From contig JAJRVW010000145.1 in the NCBI GenBank assembly GCA_024277115.1, forward strand, positions 1 through 64,000: a stretch of DNA of 64,000 bases. The letters run 5' to 3'. Both the position numbers and the translations under genes were made by a program. Source of the stretch: Calditrichota bacterium (lineage in GTDB: Bacteria; Calditrichota; Calditrichia; Calditrichales; J004). This document shows positions 17,933 through 27,028 of this stretch, piece by piece; within the stretch, counting starts at the first letter, position 1, and the number at the start of each line of letters is the position of its first letter. The notes beneath the pieces were generated by a model. That model worked only from the letters and a program-made list of their open reading frames with translations, was not told the DNA's origin and made no database searches.

Positions 17933-18499
17933 TCACCTGTTTATAAAATCGACTTTAAATTTTCCATCTTTTTCAATTAGTTTTGCAACACCGGCAAAAT
18001 CGATATTTATCCTAAAAAGGTTCATAAGCGGCATTTCCAGAAAATATGATAAAATGGCCCTGATTGTCCCGCCATGGCTTACAAGGATAATATTTTCATT
18101 CTTTTTTGTCTTGGAAATTTCTTTCACAAAATCCATCACACGGTCTGATAATTGTTGGTACGATTCCCCGCCCGGTACTTGCCTGCAAACAAAATCTTCA
18201 ACAAAATAATCCAGCGCTTCTTTATCAATATCCTCCCAACGCTTCATTTCCCAATCGCCATAATCCATTTCTTTTAAGCGGTCATCAAATAGAACATTCC
18301 CCATATCAAGCGCCTTGGCTAATTTTGCACACCTCTTTAACGGGCTGGAAAATATCTGGACATCTTCTAAATCGGGTAAAATGGATTTAACGCGGCCCAC
18401 TTCGCTCTCGAAGCTATCTTTAGTATCCAAATCACTCTGGCCATAACAGTAAACCAGTTCAATATCCGGGGTAGTGTGTCGTACGAGATATATGTTCAT
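17933..18499 (-). CDS. Histidine phosphatase family protein (CobC-like)
   Basis: The 188-residue protein has the phosphoglycerate-mutase-like core: the RHT motif at residues 7-9 with catalytic His8, FSSPLKRC, KEMDYGDWE, and the second His in LVSHGGTIRAI. The CYGQSDLD segment is typical of alpha-ribazole-5'-phosphate phosphatase (CobC), which acts late in cobalamin synthesis. No cobalamin gene is adjacent, so the substrate stays open. The start at 18499 fits the family N-terminus (MNIYLVRHT); the upstream in-frame extension does not. It lies 68 nt before the DUF983 start and may share its transcript. Confidence 0.82.
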   Translation of the reverse strand: MNIYLVRHTTPDIELVYCYGQSDLDTKDSFESEVGRVKSILPDLEDVQIFSSPLKRCAKLAKALDMGNVLFDDRLKEMDYGDWEMKRWEDIDKEALDYFVEDFVCRQVPGGESYQQLSDRVMDFVKEISKTKKNENIILVSHGGTIRAILSYFLEMPLMNLFRINIDFAGVAKLIEKDGKFKVDFINR

Positions 18500-18735
18500 A
18501 GAAAGTTTACAAGTAAGAATGACATAATCTACAAAAGCATACACAAAATGGGAAATTGTTTTTTACAGGGTTTACTCCTTAAAATATTGCCCTCACAATC
18601 TTTCTTTAGCCAATCATTTTAACCAAATTTAACGTAACCAATAAAAAAAATAATAATCAAAGATTTTAATTAAATTGTAAATTATGGTAGACTTACGATA
18701 ACTATAAATACATATTTTTTAAGGACAATGATACT

Positions 18736-19281
18736 ATGGAAAATAAACCTGAATACAAATTGGTTACACTTGATGTCCGACCGGTAATACAATCAGGCAA
18801 TGACCCATTTAAAGAAATAATGGCTGCTAAAGCAAAATTAAACAATGATGAAACGCTGCTGATCATCAATATATTTGAGCCTATTCCGTTGATAAATAAA
18901 TTGAAGGCACTGGGCTATAAATCCTGGACAGAGCGACCGCAAGAGGGCGTTGTTTATACATATTTTAAAAAAGAATCAGAAGATGTGGCGCCGGAAAAAT
19001 TAGAAGAAATAAAAACTTCGGACAAAGTAAGTTTTCAACAGAAATTGGATTCTTTTGGTAAAAATATCCGCTCTATTGATGTTCGTCATTTGGAAATGCC
19101 AGAGCCAATGGTCACTATTTTAAAAGAGATTGAAACATTGGAGCCCGGCCATGCCCTTTTTGTTGAGCATAAAAAAATGCCCCAATTTTTATTGCCGGAA
19201 CTTAAAAACAGAAACTTCGCCATTCTGTTTAATGAAATCGAAGAAGGACATCTGCAATTGCTTATTTTTAAAAATAATTAG
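18736..19281 (+). CDS. Tandem DUF2249 domain protein
   Basis: The 181 residues contain two DUF2249 units. The first is at about 8-80 (LVTLDVRPV ... DPFKEIM ... IINIFEPIPL). The second is at about 105-180 (SIDVRHLEMPEPMVTIL ... ALFVEHKKMPQFL). Each resembles the small TusA/SirA-like fold. DUF2249 proteins are commonly linked to nitric-oxide or denitrification genes and to Fe-S repair. It is the first gene of a three-gene operon, with AAGGA 10 nt before the ATG. A possible promoter lies in the AT-rich 190-nt upstream gap, but I cannot place it firmly. Confidence 0.8.
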   Translation: MENKPEYKLVTLDVRPVIQSGNDPFKEIMAAKAKLNNDETLLIINIFEPIPLINKLKALGYKSWTERPQEGVVYTYFKKESEDVAPEKLEEIKTSDKVSFQQKLDSFGKNIRSIDVRHLEMPEPMVTILKEIETLEPGHALFVEHKKMPQFLLPELKNRNFAILFNEIEEGHLQLLIFKNN

Positions 19282-19290
19282 AGGGTAGGC

Positions 19291-20574
19291 TTGAATACCT
19301 TACAAACGGACAATGCGCCATCTCTTTCGGTTGTACTCCCGCCATTTGTGATTGGTGCACTGGCATTTTTTTCGCTCTCTCTCCTGATTATTTTTAGCGG
19401 TGCGGATATTTTGGGCCCATTTTATAATGGCCGATTGTTGGCAATTACCCATTTGGCTGTTTTGGGCTGGGCAACGATGATTGTTTTTGGAGCGTTATAT
19501 CAGCTTATACCTGTCGTTTTTGAAACGGCGTTATTTAGTGAACCTCTGGCTAAAGCAAGCACCTACCTCTTTACGATAAGTACGGCATTTTTAGCATACT
19601 CTTTTTGGACCGATTCTTTTAGCACAATTTTAATCTATGCTTCTTCTTTAATGTTTTTCTCTGTGGCGCTGTTTGTCCTAAATGTTCTTTTATCAAAGAA
19701 AAACGGTAAAAAAAACATTCAATCCCGCTTTGTCACTACTGCAGTAATTTGGCTGCTCCTAACCGCCCTCTTTGGTTTGCTGATCTCCATAAATTTTACA
19801 TTTCCCTTTTTAGAAAAAGTACACTTAGATTATTTAAAAATACATGCACACCTCGGGCTTTTAGGCTGGTTTGTTTTATTGATTATTGGCGTGTCATCAA
19901 CCTTAATCCCAATGTTTTTAATTGCCCACCAGTTAAATGAAAAAAAACTTAGCGGGGCCTTTTATCTTATAAATTTTGGACTTGCATTATTAGCTATTGA
20001 TTGGATAATCTGGAACGGCAGCATACTGGTTTATTTTTATTGGCTGCTTATTTCGGCTGGGATATTTTTATACCTCTCTTTTGTTAGAGAGGCTTATGTA
20101 AAACGGCTACGGCGCGAGCTTGATATTGGGATGAAATATACGATTATTTCCATAATTATTTTATTAATTCCTGTGGCGCTTAGTCTATTAATACTTGTTC
20201 AAATAAATTTTGAATATACATTGTTAATGCGCATAACCACACTATACGGATTTTCGATTATATTCGGGTTAATCACAACTATTATACTTGGGCAAACGTA
20301 CAAAACACTCCCATTTATCATTTGGCTATATAAATATAAACAGCTTGTTGGCAAGGTTAAAACACCGATGCCCAAAGAGCTCTATTCCGAAAAGATTGGC
20401 CGGATACAATTTTATGCCTATTTTTTATCCATGGCTTCATTGGCATCGGCATTATTATTTAACAAGATTCTTTTACTGGAGTTTGGCAGTTATTTTTTAC
20501 TTTTAACAGCCGTCTTGTACAACGTAAATGTTTTCAAAATTATCTTACATAAAATAAAAACAGAAGGTCTGTAA
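19291..20574 (+). CDS. Heme-copper oxidase subunit I-like membrane protein
   Basis: The 427 residues contain about 12 hydrophobic helices. THLAVLGWATMIVFGALYQLIP and HAHLGLLGWFVLLIIG segments resemble the His-bearing helices of cbb3-type/NorB subunit I. The protein is shorter than a full subunit I, so catalytic oxidase function is uncertain, and it may belong to the short CcoN-like/NnrS-like group. The start is TTG at 19291 with GAGGG 5-6 nt upstream, 9 nt after the DUF2249 stop. The neighbours suggest a role in nitrogen-oxide respiration, stress or metal-cofactor handling. Confidence 0.75.
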   Translation: MNTLQTDNAPSLSVVLPPFVIGALAFFSLSLLIIFSGADILGPFYNGRLLAITHLAVLGWATMIVFGALYQLIPVVFETALFSEPLAKASTYLFTISTAFLAYSFWTDSFSTILIYASSLMFFSVALFVLNVLLSKKNGKKNIQSRFVTTAVIWLLLTALFGLLISINFTFPFLEKVHLDYLKIHAHLGLLGWFVLLIIGVSSTLIPMFLIAHQLNEKKLSGAFYLINFGLALLAIDWIIWNGSILVYFYWLLISAGIFLYLSFVREAYVKRLRRELDIGMKYTIISIIILLIPVALSLLILVQINFEYTLLMRITTLYGFSIIFGLITTIILGQTYKTLPFIIWLYKYKQLVGKVKTPMPKELYSEKIGRIQFYAYFLSMASLASALLFNKILLLEFGSYFLLLTAVLYNVNVFKIILHKIKTEGL

Positions 20575-20576
20575 TA

Positions 20577-20897
20577 ATGAAATCTGAAGAAGAAATAAAA
20601 AATATCGAGGCCGCAATCGATCAGCTTTTATATACGGTGATGGATCCAGAGGTGGAATTAAATATCGTGGATTTAGGGCTGATTTATTCGTTGGTCTATG
20701 ACGGAGAAAATGGTGTTGAAATAAAAATGACACTCTCCACACCAGCCTGCCCTCTTGGTGATGCTATCATTGCAAATGTGAAACAAACTATCCATAATAA
20801 ATACCCGGATTTTGTAGTTGACGTACAACTTGTTTTTGACCCGCCCTGGTCCGCCACGATGATTAGTGAACAAGGCAAAGCAAAGCTGGGGATGTAA
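20577..20897 (+). CDS. MIP18 family (DUF59) metal-sulfur cluster assembly factor
   Basis: The 106-residue protein matches the SufT/PaaD-like MIP18 family. It has VMDPEVELNIVDLGLIY at the N-terminus, the conserved Cys in TPACPLGD, and VFDPPWSATMIS near the C-terminus. Such proteins help maturation or insertion of Fe-S clusters. It begins 2 nt after the stop of the oxidase-like gene (TAATAATG), so it is translationally coupled. The operon as a whole suggests a stress-related cofactor repair or assembly unit. Confidence 0.9.
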   Translation: MKSEEEIKNIEAAIDQLLYTVMDPEVELNIVDLGLIYSLVYDGENGVEIKMTLSTPACPLGDAIIANVKQTIHNKYPDFVVDVQLVFDPPWSATMISEQGKAKLGM

Positions 20898-20922
20898 CAT
20901 ATAATCTAAGCGATTATAAAAA

Positions 20923-20996
20923 AACCGTCATCCTGTAAGAACCTTTTTATGGAGAATAAATTATCTCTCCATTCAGGTTTTAACAGAATGGCGGTT
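20923..20996. repeat. Long nested inverted repeat between convergent genes
   Basis: An outer stem pairs AACCGTCATCCTGT (20923-20936) with ACAGAATGGCGGTT (20983-20996) with G-U type mismatches. Inside it, AACCT (20940-20944) pairs with AGGTT (20975-20979), and ATGGAGA (20949-20955) pairs with TCTCCAT (20966-20972). The whole can fold into one 74-nt structure. It lies between the convergent MIP18 and superoxide dismutase genes and could end both transcripts, but it lacks a T-run. A REP/MITE-like origin is likely. Confidence 0.65.
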
Positions 20997-21025
20997 AGAA
21001 TTTCTTTTAAAGATTATGGCTCAAA

Positions 21026-21649
21026 TTACTTCAAGTCTTTAAAGTTTTGAGAAACTGCATCCCAGTTAATAACATTGAAAAATGCGTTTAAATAATCCGG
21101 ACGACGGTTTTGATAATTTAAGTAATAAGCGTGTTCCCACACATCCACGCCCAAGATCGGCATACCTTTTACATCGGCAACATCCATTAAAGGATTATCC
21201 TGATTTGGCGTTGAACAAACCTCCAGTTTCCCGGCGCTGTTTACAATAAGCCAAGCCCATCCAGAGCCAAAACGTGTCGCGCCGGCCTTTACAAAAGCTG
21301 CTTTAAATTCTTCAAACGAACCAAACACCCCGTTGATGGCATCGCCCAAATCACCACTTGGTGTGCCGCCGCCATTTGCACCCATCACTTTCCAGAAAAA
21401 CGAATGGTTCCAGTGGCCACCGCCATTATTGCGAACAGCATTTTGTATGGCCGGTGGCAAGCCGCCAATCGAGCCAATTAATTCTTCCAGTGATTTGCTG
21501 GATAAGCTGCCCTCGCCCTCAATGGCGCCGTTTAAATTATTTATGTAGGCCTGATGGTGTTTTCCATGATGGATTTCCATGGTCCGTGTATCGATGTGCG
21601 GGTCTAATGCGCTATGTGCATAGGGTAAATCGGGTAAAGTAAATGCCAT
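21026..21649 (-). CDS. sodA: Superoxide dismutase, Mn-type
   Basis: The 207-residue enzyme dismutates superoxide. Metal ligands are visible: His27 (EIHHGKHH), His82 ([11 protein letters not shown]), and Asp and His in DVWEHAYY. The Gly-rich GGGHWNH and the Gln in the STPNQDN segment fit Mn-type enzymes, though Fe or cambialistic use cannot be excluded. There is no signal peptide, so it is cytoplasmic. The ATG at 21649 has an AAAAGGAG site upstream. It appears to be a single gene, convergent with the operon at 18736-20897. Confidence 0.96.
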   Translation of the reverse strand: MAFTLPDLPYAHSALDPHIDTRTMEIHHGKHHQAYINNLNGAIEGEGSLSSKSLEELIGSIGGLPPAIQNAVRNNGGGHWNHSFFWKVMGANGGGTPSGDLGDAINGVFGSFEEFKAAFVKAGATRFGSGWAWLIVNSAGKLEVCSTPNQDNPLMDVADVKGMPILGVDVWEHAYYLNYQNRRPDYLNAFFNVINWDAVSQNFKDLK

Positions 21650-21811
21650 TTTGAATCTCCTTTTGTATTAGTATTTGTGATAATTTCAGGTTAGTTAAAA
21701 TAAATCTGAGATTATCAGTGGTTTATTTCTCTTGCTTAAATTGAACTTTTTTAAATGAATCAAAATTCCTAATTTTTAAAAATATTTCCGATTGCACAAC
21801 CATTTTTTATT

Positions 21812-22690
21812 CTATTTAATCTTTGCCTCAATTTTACCTTTCACACCTTTAATTTTGGTCAACTCGGTTGTTATATGGCCAACCAAAACTTCACTTTTCA
21901 TTTGGACGGGTATTTTCTTGTCATCATCTGTAAGCCATACTTTTAACCGGCCCTTTTTCTTAAACAGCCCTTCCCCTTTTATGATCGGCTCAACAACAAT
22001 ACAGCGAAACTTCCCTGCTTCTACCTCAACCGTTTCTTTTTTGTGGACAATCACTTCCAGCTCATAGACTTTCTTTTTTTCATGATTTGTTAAAAACAGC
22101 GATTCGCCCACTTTTAAATCAAAACGCCGGATATAATAAAAGGAGGATAAAATATCCTGAGCATAAGGTGGAACGGTGACATCATACGTTTTTCGTTTTT
22201 TGATTTTCATATTACTTTTATAACGGATGTATTCAACTTTTGCCAATGAATCTTCAGGGAAATAATCAGAAAACAAATCAGCGTAATAACTTCCCTCCCT
22301 TAATTTTTTCTCAAAACGGATAGGATAAAAGCTTTCATAATCGACGTAAGAATTAACTTCATCATCGACTTCATAAATCCAACTAAACGCGCTGGCACTT
22401 TTAGCGGTCGTTTGCAGATGATACACAAATCGTGTGCTATCATACATTTTTGTAAATACTTTCATCTTGGCGGAACCTGCCGTAATAAAGCCGTACCTGA
22501 TCCTAAACGAAAGGACCTCACCATCTTCAAACGGCACTGTTTCTGATAATACAGGCAATGATTCTTTAACTGTCTGGGACGTACTATCGGCAACCTGTGC
22601 CGGGCGTTTATCCTGTTGGGCATCTGGCGTTAAATGGCCCGATATGCCAAAAATCAAAACGAAGCTAAATAGTGTGTATATAAGAGTCAC
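21812..22690 (-). CDS. DUF3108 domain protein, exported
   Basis: After an N-terminal signal (about 20 residues) the mature protein (292 in total) matches DUF3108. Its pieces include EVLSFRIRYGFITAGSAKM, YVDYESFYPIRFEKK, QDILSSFYYIR and VEAGKFRCIVVEP. DUF3108 proteins are periplasmic and beta-rich, with no firm function, and are often linked to outer-membrane or lipid handling. The start is GTG at 22690 with GAGG further upstream than usual. It follows the MsbA-like exporter by 6 nt, so it is co-transcribed and may serve the same lipid-transport process. Confidence 0.85.
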   Translation of the reverse strand: MTLIYTLFSFVLIFGISGHLTPDAQQDKRPAQVADSTSQTVKESLPVLSETVPFEDGEVLSFRIRYGFITAGSAKMKVFTKMYDSTRFVYHLQTTAKSASAFSWIYEVDDEVNSYVDYESFYPIRFEKKLREGSYYADLFSDYFPEDSLAKVEYIRYKSNMKIKKRKTYDVTVPPYAQDILSSFYYIRRFDLKVGESLFLTNHEKKKVYELEVIVHKKETVEVEAGKFRCIVVEPIIKGEGLFKKKGRLKVWLTDDDKKIPVQMKSEVLVGHITTELTKIKGVKGKIEAKIK

Positions 22691-22696
22691 TATATT

Positions 22697-24535
22697 TTAT
22701 ACCTCAATAATTTGATCCTGTGATAGTTTTTTATAGGTCTCACAGGTTGATAAAAGTTCATTGTGTTTTCCGATGGCCTCAATCTTTCCATCGTTCATCA
22801 CAACAATTTTTGTGGCATTGGTAATCGTAGACAAACGATGTGCGATCACCAAAACAGTCCGGCTCTCAAGTAAATTATCTATGGCCTGCTGCACCAGTCT
22901 TTCCGATTCTGTGTCCAGGGCCGAAGTGGCCTCGTCCAAAATAAGGATTGCCGGGTTTTTTAAAATGGCACGGGCGATGGAAAGCCGTTGTTTCTGCCCG
23001 CCTGAAAGCCGTGTCCCTTTTTCGCCAATATGCGCATCCAGCCCTTTCTCCATTTTTTTAATAAATTCCCAGGCATTGGCAACCTTGGCCGCATCGATGA
23101 TCTCATCATCGGAAACATCTTCCAATCCATAGGCAATATTGGCACGGATTGTATCATTAAACAAAATTGTGTCCTGCGTTACAATGCTCATCTGGTGGCG
23201 TAGCGAATGTAAAGTCAGATCGCGAATATCATGCCCGTCCATCACTATTTGCCCGGAATCTGGTTCGTAAAAACGGGGCAGCAAATTCACCAAAGTAGTT
23301 TTCCCGGAGCCACTATGCCCCACAAAGGCAACCATTTCGCCTTTATTTACGGTGAAAGAAACATCATTAATTACAAGCGGTTCTGTTTCGTTATAGCGAA
23401 AGTTTAAATCCGTAAATTCAATCTGTTTAGAAAAGGATTCAATCTTTATCGCCCCGGCTTTTTCATACACTTCTTCTTCTTCATCTAAAATTTCAAAAAC
23501 GCGCTCGGCAGCGGCAAAACCCGATTGTAAAACATTATTTATGCCCGATAAATCTTTTATAGGTTTAAACATTGTAAAAAGGAAAACTAAAAAATAAAGA
23601 AAATCATCCGCTTTTAAACCATCATTGGCGTACACCAGGTTACCACCGTACCAAAGTAAAAATACCAGCATTAAAACCAACAGTACTTCATTTATTGGTG
23701 ATGTCGCATATTTAAGACGGTTGGCACGAAACTGTTTTTTAAAATAATCAAGATTTGTGTCATAAAATTTATTGATTTCTTTTTGTTCATTTGTAAATGC
23801 TTTTACAATCCGTACTGAACTGATGGCTTCTTGAAAGGTGGCCATCACATTGGCAATTTGCCGGAATACTTTTCGACTTCGACGGCGCATGCTCTGCCCA
23901 ATTTTTATGATTACAAAGGTACTGACCGGTACAATAATCAAAGTAAGCAATGAGAGCTCCCAGCTGATAATAAAAAGGAGGACTACATTAAATAAAATCT
24001 GAACCGGTGATAAAATCATCTTGCCAAAACTGCTTTGCAATACTGTTTTTAAAGCATTTACATCATTAAAAACGATTGATGTGAGCTCCCCGCTATGGCG
24101 CTTATCAAAATAAGATAACGGCAGGTGCAGCATTTTTTCGTGCAGCTTATTGCGGAAATTAACGATCAGTTTAATCTCCACATAATTTAGGATAACCTTT
24201 TTTGAATACAGCGCAATATTTTTTATGAAGAACGAAACAAAAATAACCAGGCAAATCAGAAGCAAAGTGTCATATTTGTTATCCTGGATTATAACACTTT
24301 TAAATGCATTTTTTATAACGGCTAAAAGTTTTTTATCTGAGTCTTTACTTTCATCCTGCTGAACCACTTCGACTTTTTCAGACTGGTCTTTTGTAAAAAT
24401 TTCGTTTATAAAATCAACCGTAACCCAAAGTGAAATATTATTAAAAAGTACATAAATAAAAGTGAGTAAAACGGCTGCAGAAATAGCTTTCCAATAAGGC
24501 TTTATAAAGGAAAGGATTTTTAAATATAATGTCAT
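22697..24535 (-). CDS. MsbA-like ABC exporter (lipid/lipid A flippase family)
   Basis: The 612-residue half-transporter has a six-helix membrane domain (about 1-325) and an ATPase domain (about 355-600). Walker A is GHSGSGKTT, the signature is LSGGQKQR, Walker B is ILILDEATSALD, and the H-loop is IAHRLS. A charged insert of about 40 residues (EKVEVVQQDESKDSDKK region) separates helices 1 and 2, longer than in MsbA of E. coli. It probably flips a lipid or lipid-linked saccharide across the inner membrane as a homodimer. It shares a transcript with the DUF3108 gene. Confidence 0.9.
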   Translation of the reverse strand: MTLYLKILSFIKPYWKAISAAVLLTFIYVLFNNISLWVTVDFINEIFTKDQSEKVEVVQQDESKDSDKKLLAVIKNAFKSVIIQDNKYDTLLLICLVIFVSFFIKNIALYSKKVILNYVEIKLIVNFRNKLHEKMLHLPLSYFDKRHSGELTSIVFNDVNALKTVLQSSFGKMILSPVQILFNVVLLFIISWELSLLTLIIVPVSTFVIIKIGQSMRRRSRKVFRQIANVMATFQEAISSVRIVKAFTNEQKEINKFYDTNLDYFKKQFRANRLKYATSPINEVLLVLMLVFLLWYGGNLVYANDGLKADDFLYFLVFLFTMFKPIKDLSGINNVLQSGFAAAERVFEILDEEEEVYEKAGAIKIESFSKQIEFTDLNFRYNETEPLVINDVSFTVNKGEMVAFVGHSGSGKTTLVNLLPRFYEPDSGQIVMDGHDIRDLTLHSLRHQMSIVTQDTILFNDTIRANIAYGLEDVSDDEIIDAAKVANAWEFIKKMEKGLDAHIGEKGTRLSGGQKQRLSIARAILKNPAILILDEATSALDTESERLVQQAIDNLLESRTVLVIAHRLSTITNATKIVVMNDGKIEAIGKHNELLSTCETYKKLSQDQIIEV

Positions 24536-24748
24536 GTAAAATTAAATCCGGCTAAAAAATATAAAAAGATATTTTGGTTTACTGCTTTTTAAGAATATGC
24601 AAATGTACATGCAGAGCCTATTGTACTGCAATGGCTATTTTAGATTTATTTTTAAAATGGCCCATTTTTAATCCAAGAAAAGTATATCATAATCATTTCT
24701 AATTGATTACCTTTGTTTAAACAATTTTTATTTGCACCCATTTTAGAT

Positions 24749-25960
24749 ATGATAAAACTGAATCCGGTAAAAATAATCATTTTCTCGTTATTGCTAAGCG
24801 TGATATTGATAGGCATGGCCTTTCCACAGCAATATATCCCCGGCCAAACTTATTATGGCCGCAATAATTATGTGGTATACTACGCAGGTGATTTGGCCAT
24901 TATTTTTTCTGCTCCACATGGTGGCAGTTTAACCCCATCGGAAATCCCCGATCGCACCTATGGCACCACAGTTACAGATTCGTACACAAAAGAAACCGCC
25001 CTGGCCATCCGTGACGCCATTTTTGATTCGACCGGACATTACCCGCATATTATTATCTCCAATCTCAAAAGAACCAAGCTGGACCCCAACCGTGAAATCA
25101 CCGAAGCAGCCCAGGGCAACCAATGGGCTGAGCAGGCATGGAACGAGTATCACGGGTTTATAGACTTGGCCAAAGACAGCATTACGGCACAATATGGCAA
25201 AGGTTTTTATGTAGATATTCATGGCCATGGGCACACCATAAAACGCCTGGAACTGGGCTATCTCATTTCCAAAACCGATCTGTTTAAGAGCAATGCACAA
25301 TTAAATACAACCGGTTTTATTAATTCAAGCAGTGTCCGGGCATTGGCAACAAACTCACCATTACAGTTCTCCGATTTAATTCGTGGCGATAAAAGCCTGG
25401 GCGCCCTTTTTGAAGAAGCAGAAATCCAAGCTGTGCCAAGCTTAAACCAACAAAACCCCGGCGATGGCAATAAATATTTTAGCGGGGGTTACAGTACCCA
25501 ACGGCATGGTTCCAGAGATGGCGGCACAATTGATGGCGTACAAATTGAGGCGTATTATGCGGGATTGCGGGACACGAAAGAAAACCGGGCTAAGTATGCA
25601 AGGGCAATCACCACCGTGTTTAATCAATTTTTTAGATTGCATTATGGCTGGGACGGACTTGTTACTGGCTTAGAAGACAATTCACCAGGCGTGGTACAAA
25701 AAATATATTTAGGCCAAAACTACCCAAATCCTTTTAATCCAAAAACAATAATTGAATATTCCATCCCTAAAACAAACCGGGTAAAAATCACGGTTTACAA
25801 TCTACTGGGCGAGACAATCGCCGTATTACTTAACGACGTAAAAGCGCCGGGCAGGCATAAAGTATCATGGAATGCAAACCAGATTGCCAGCGGATTGTAT
25901 ATTTATAAAATAGAATCCGGCGGATTACAGCTTTCTAAAAAACTTATATTGTTGAAGTAA
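24749..25960 (+). CDS. Secreted N-formylglutamate amidohydrolase-like protein with type IX sorting domain
   Basis: From the ATG at 24749 the product is 403 residues, with a hydrophobic signal (residues 8-26). The central domain (about 45-300) resembles N-formylglutamate amidohydrolase: IFSAPHGG, NLKRTKLDPNREI, EYHGFIDLA and YVDIHGHGH give likely metal ligands. The last 80 residues are a type IX secretion sorting domain with QNYPNPFNPKT, TVYNLLGE, SGLYIYKI and a terminal KKLILLK. It should cross the outer membrane and be attached or released. A TTG at 24713 is an alternative start. The substrate in the extracellular setting is unknown. Confidence 0.82.
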   Translation: MIKLNPVKIIIFSLLLSVILIGMAFPQQYIPGQTYYGRNNYVVYYAGDLAIIFSAPHGGSLTPSEIPDRTYGTTVTDSYTKETALAIRDAIFDSTGHYPHIIISNLKRTKLDPNREITEAAQGNQWAEQAWNEYHGFIDLAKDSITAQYGKGFYVDIHGHGHTIKRLELGYLISKTDLFKSNAQLNTTGFINSSSVRALATNSPLQFSDLIRGDKSLGALFEEAEIQAVPSLNQQNPGDGNKYFSGGYSTQRHGSRDGGTIDGVQIEAYYAGLRDTKENRAKYARAITTVFNQFFRLHYGWDGLVTGLEDNSPGVVQKIYLGQNYPNPFNPKTIIEYSIPKTNRVKITVYNLLGETIAVLLNDVKAPGRHKVSWNANQIASGLYIYKIESGGLQLSKKLILLK

Positions 25961-25981
25961 AAATTGTCGTTAATCCCAAAA

Positions 25982-26860
25982 TTATTTTTTTTCAAAAGCC
26001 TGCAATCCAATACCGGTTACAATTAAAATCAGTCCCCCAAAAGTAGAAGTATAAATAGCCTCATCGAGAACCATATTTAAAACCAATAAAGATAAAAAAG
26101 GCGTCATATAAATCATGTTGCCCACTTTTGCCGCACTGGAAGATAAGCTTAAGGCCATAAGCCAAAGTACAAAAGTAATGCCCATTTCAAACAGGCCAAT
26201 ATAAATTAGTGGTAGCCATGCCCCATGTTCCGGCACACTAATCCCACCAAATAAAGGACTGACCAATGCGGTATAAACGAGCCCAAATAAAAACCCTAAA
26301 AATAATTTCAATACCGGGTCTTGCCCGTCCTTTGTGTTGAACAACCAGAACACAGCCCAAATAATGGTACTTGCCAAAGCCAGGGAGATGCCCAAAATAC
26401 TGAGCCCACCGAAAACATTAAAAGAACCACGGGTAGCAATAATTACCGCACCTAAAAAACTGATAAAGATTGATACAACCTGCCGGATTGATAGTTTTTG
26501 TTTTAGGATTGGTACTGAGAGTAGCATTAAAGCAATGGGCCAACCATAATTTAAGGACATGGCAATTTGGCCGGGCAACAAATCGTAGGCTTTAAACAAG
26601 ATGATGTAATATAAAAAGGGATTGAGAAAACCCAGCGCAGCAGCATGGAATATATTTTTGCGATTTACTTTTTTTATTAAATAGACTTTCTTTTTCAGTA
26701 ATAAAACCAGGAAAAGCACAAGCGTGGAAAAAAGAAGGCTAAAAAAAAGCAGTTGAAATGGCTCGACGTAGGATAAGGCAATCTTAAAGGCGGTTGCGGA
26801 CGTGGCCCAAAATAAAATGGCAAGGATTGTAAAAAAATACGCTTTGGAGTTATTTGACAT
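25982..26860 (-). CDS. EamA/DMT-family transporter
   Basis: The 292-residue inner-membrane protein has about ten helices arranged as two EamA repeats (about 8-140 and 152-290). FWATSATAFKIAL at the start and PFLSLLVLNMVLDE near the end are typical. The family exports or imports small metabolites such as amino acids or nucleotides, and the substrate is not predictable here. It is convergent with the type IX-sorted gene and divergent from the SDR gene. Confidence 0.9.
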   Translation of the reverse strand: MSNNSKAYFFTILAILFWATSATAFKIALSYVEPFQLLFFSLLFSTLVLFLVLLLKKKVYLIKKVNRKNIFHAAALGFLNPFLYYIILFKAYDLLPGQIAMSLNYGWPIALMLLSVPILKQKLSIRQVVSIFISFLGAVIIATRGSFNVFGGLSILGISLALASTIIWAVFWLFNTKDGQDPVLKLFLGFLFGLVYTALVSPLFGGISVPEHGAWLPLIYIGLFEMGITFVLWLMALSLSSSAAKVGNMIYMTPFLSLLVLNMVLDEAIYTSTFGGLILIVTGIGLQAFEKK

Positions 26861-27028
26861 AGAAGATACTTTTGGACGCCTGCACTATTCACTTTTTATT
26901 TATATAAATTGGTTATTATCGATTATACTTTTTATAATTGTAAATATCCAACCAGAATGAGAATCCGTTGTTTATTATACGATAATTGAATAAAAGATTA
27001 AAATTTTAACACGGCGAAAGGAGGGAGC

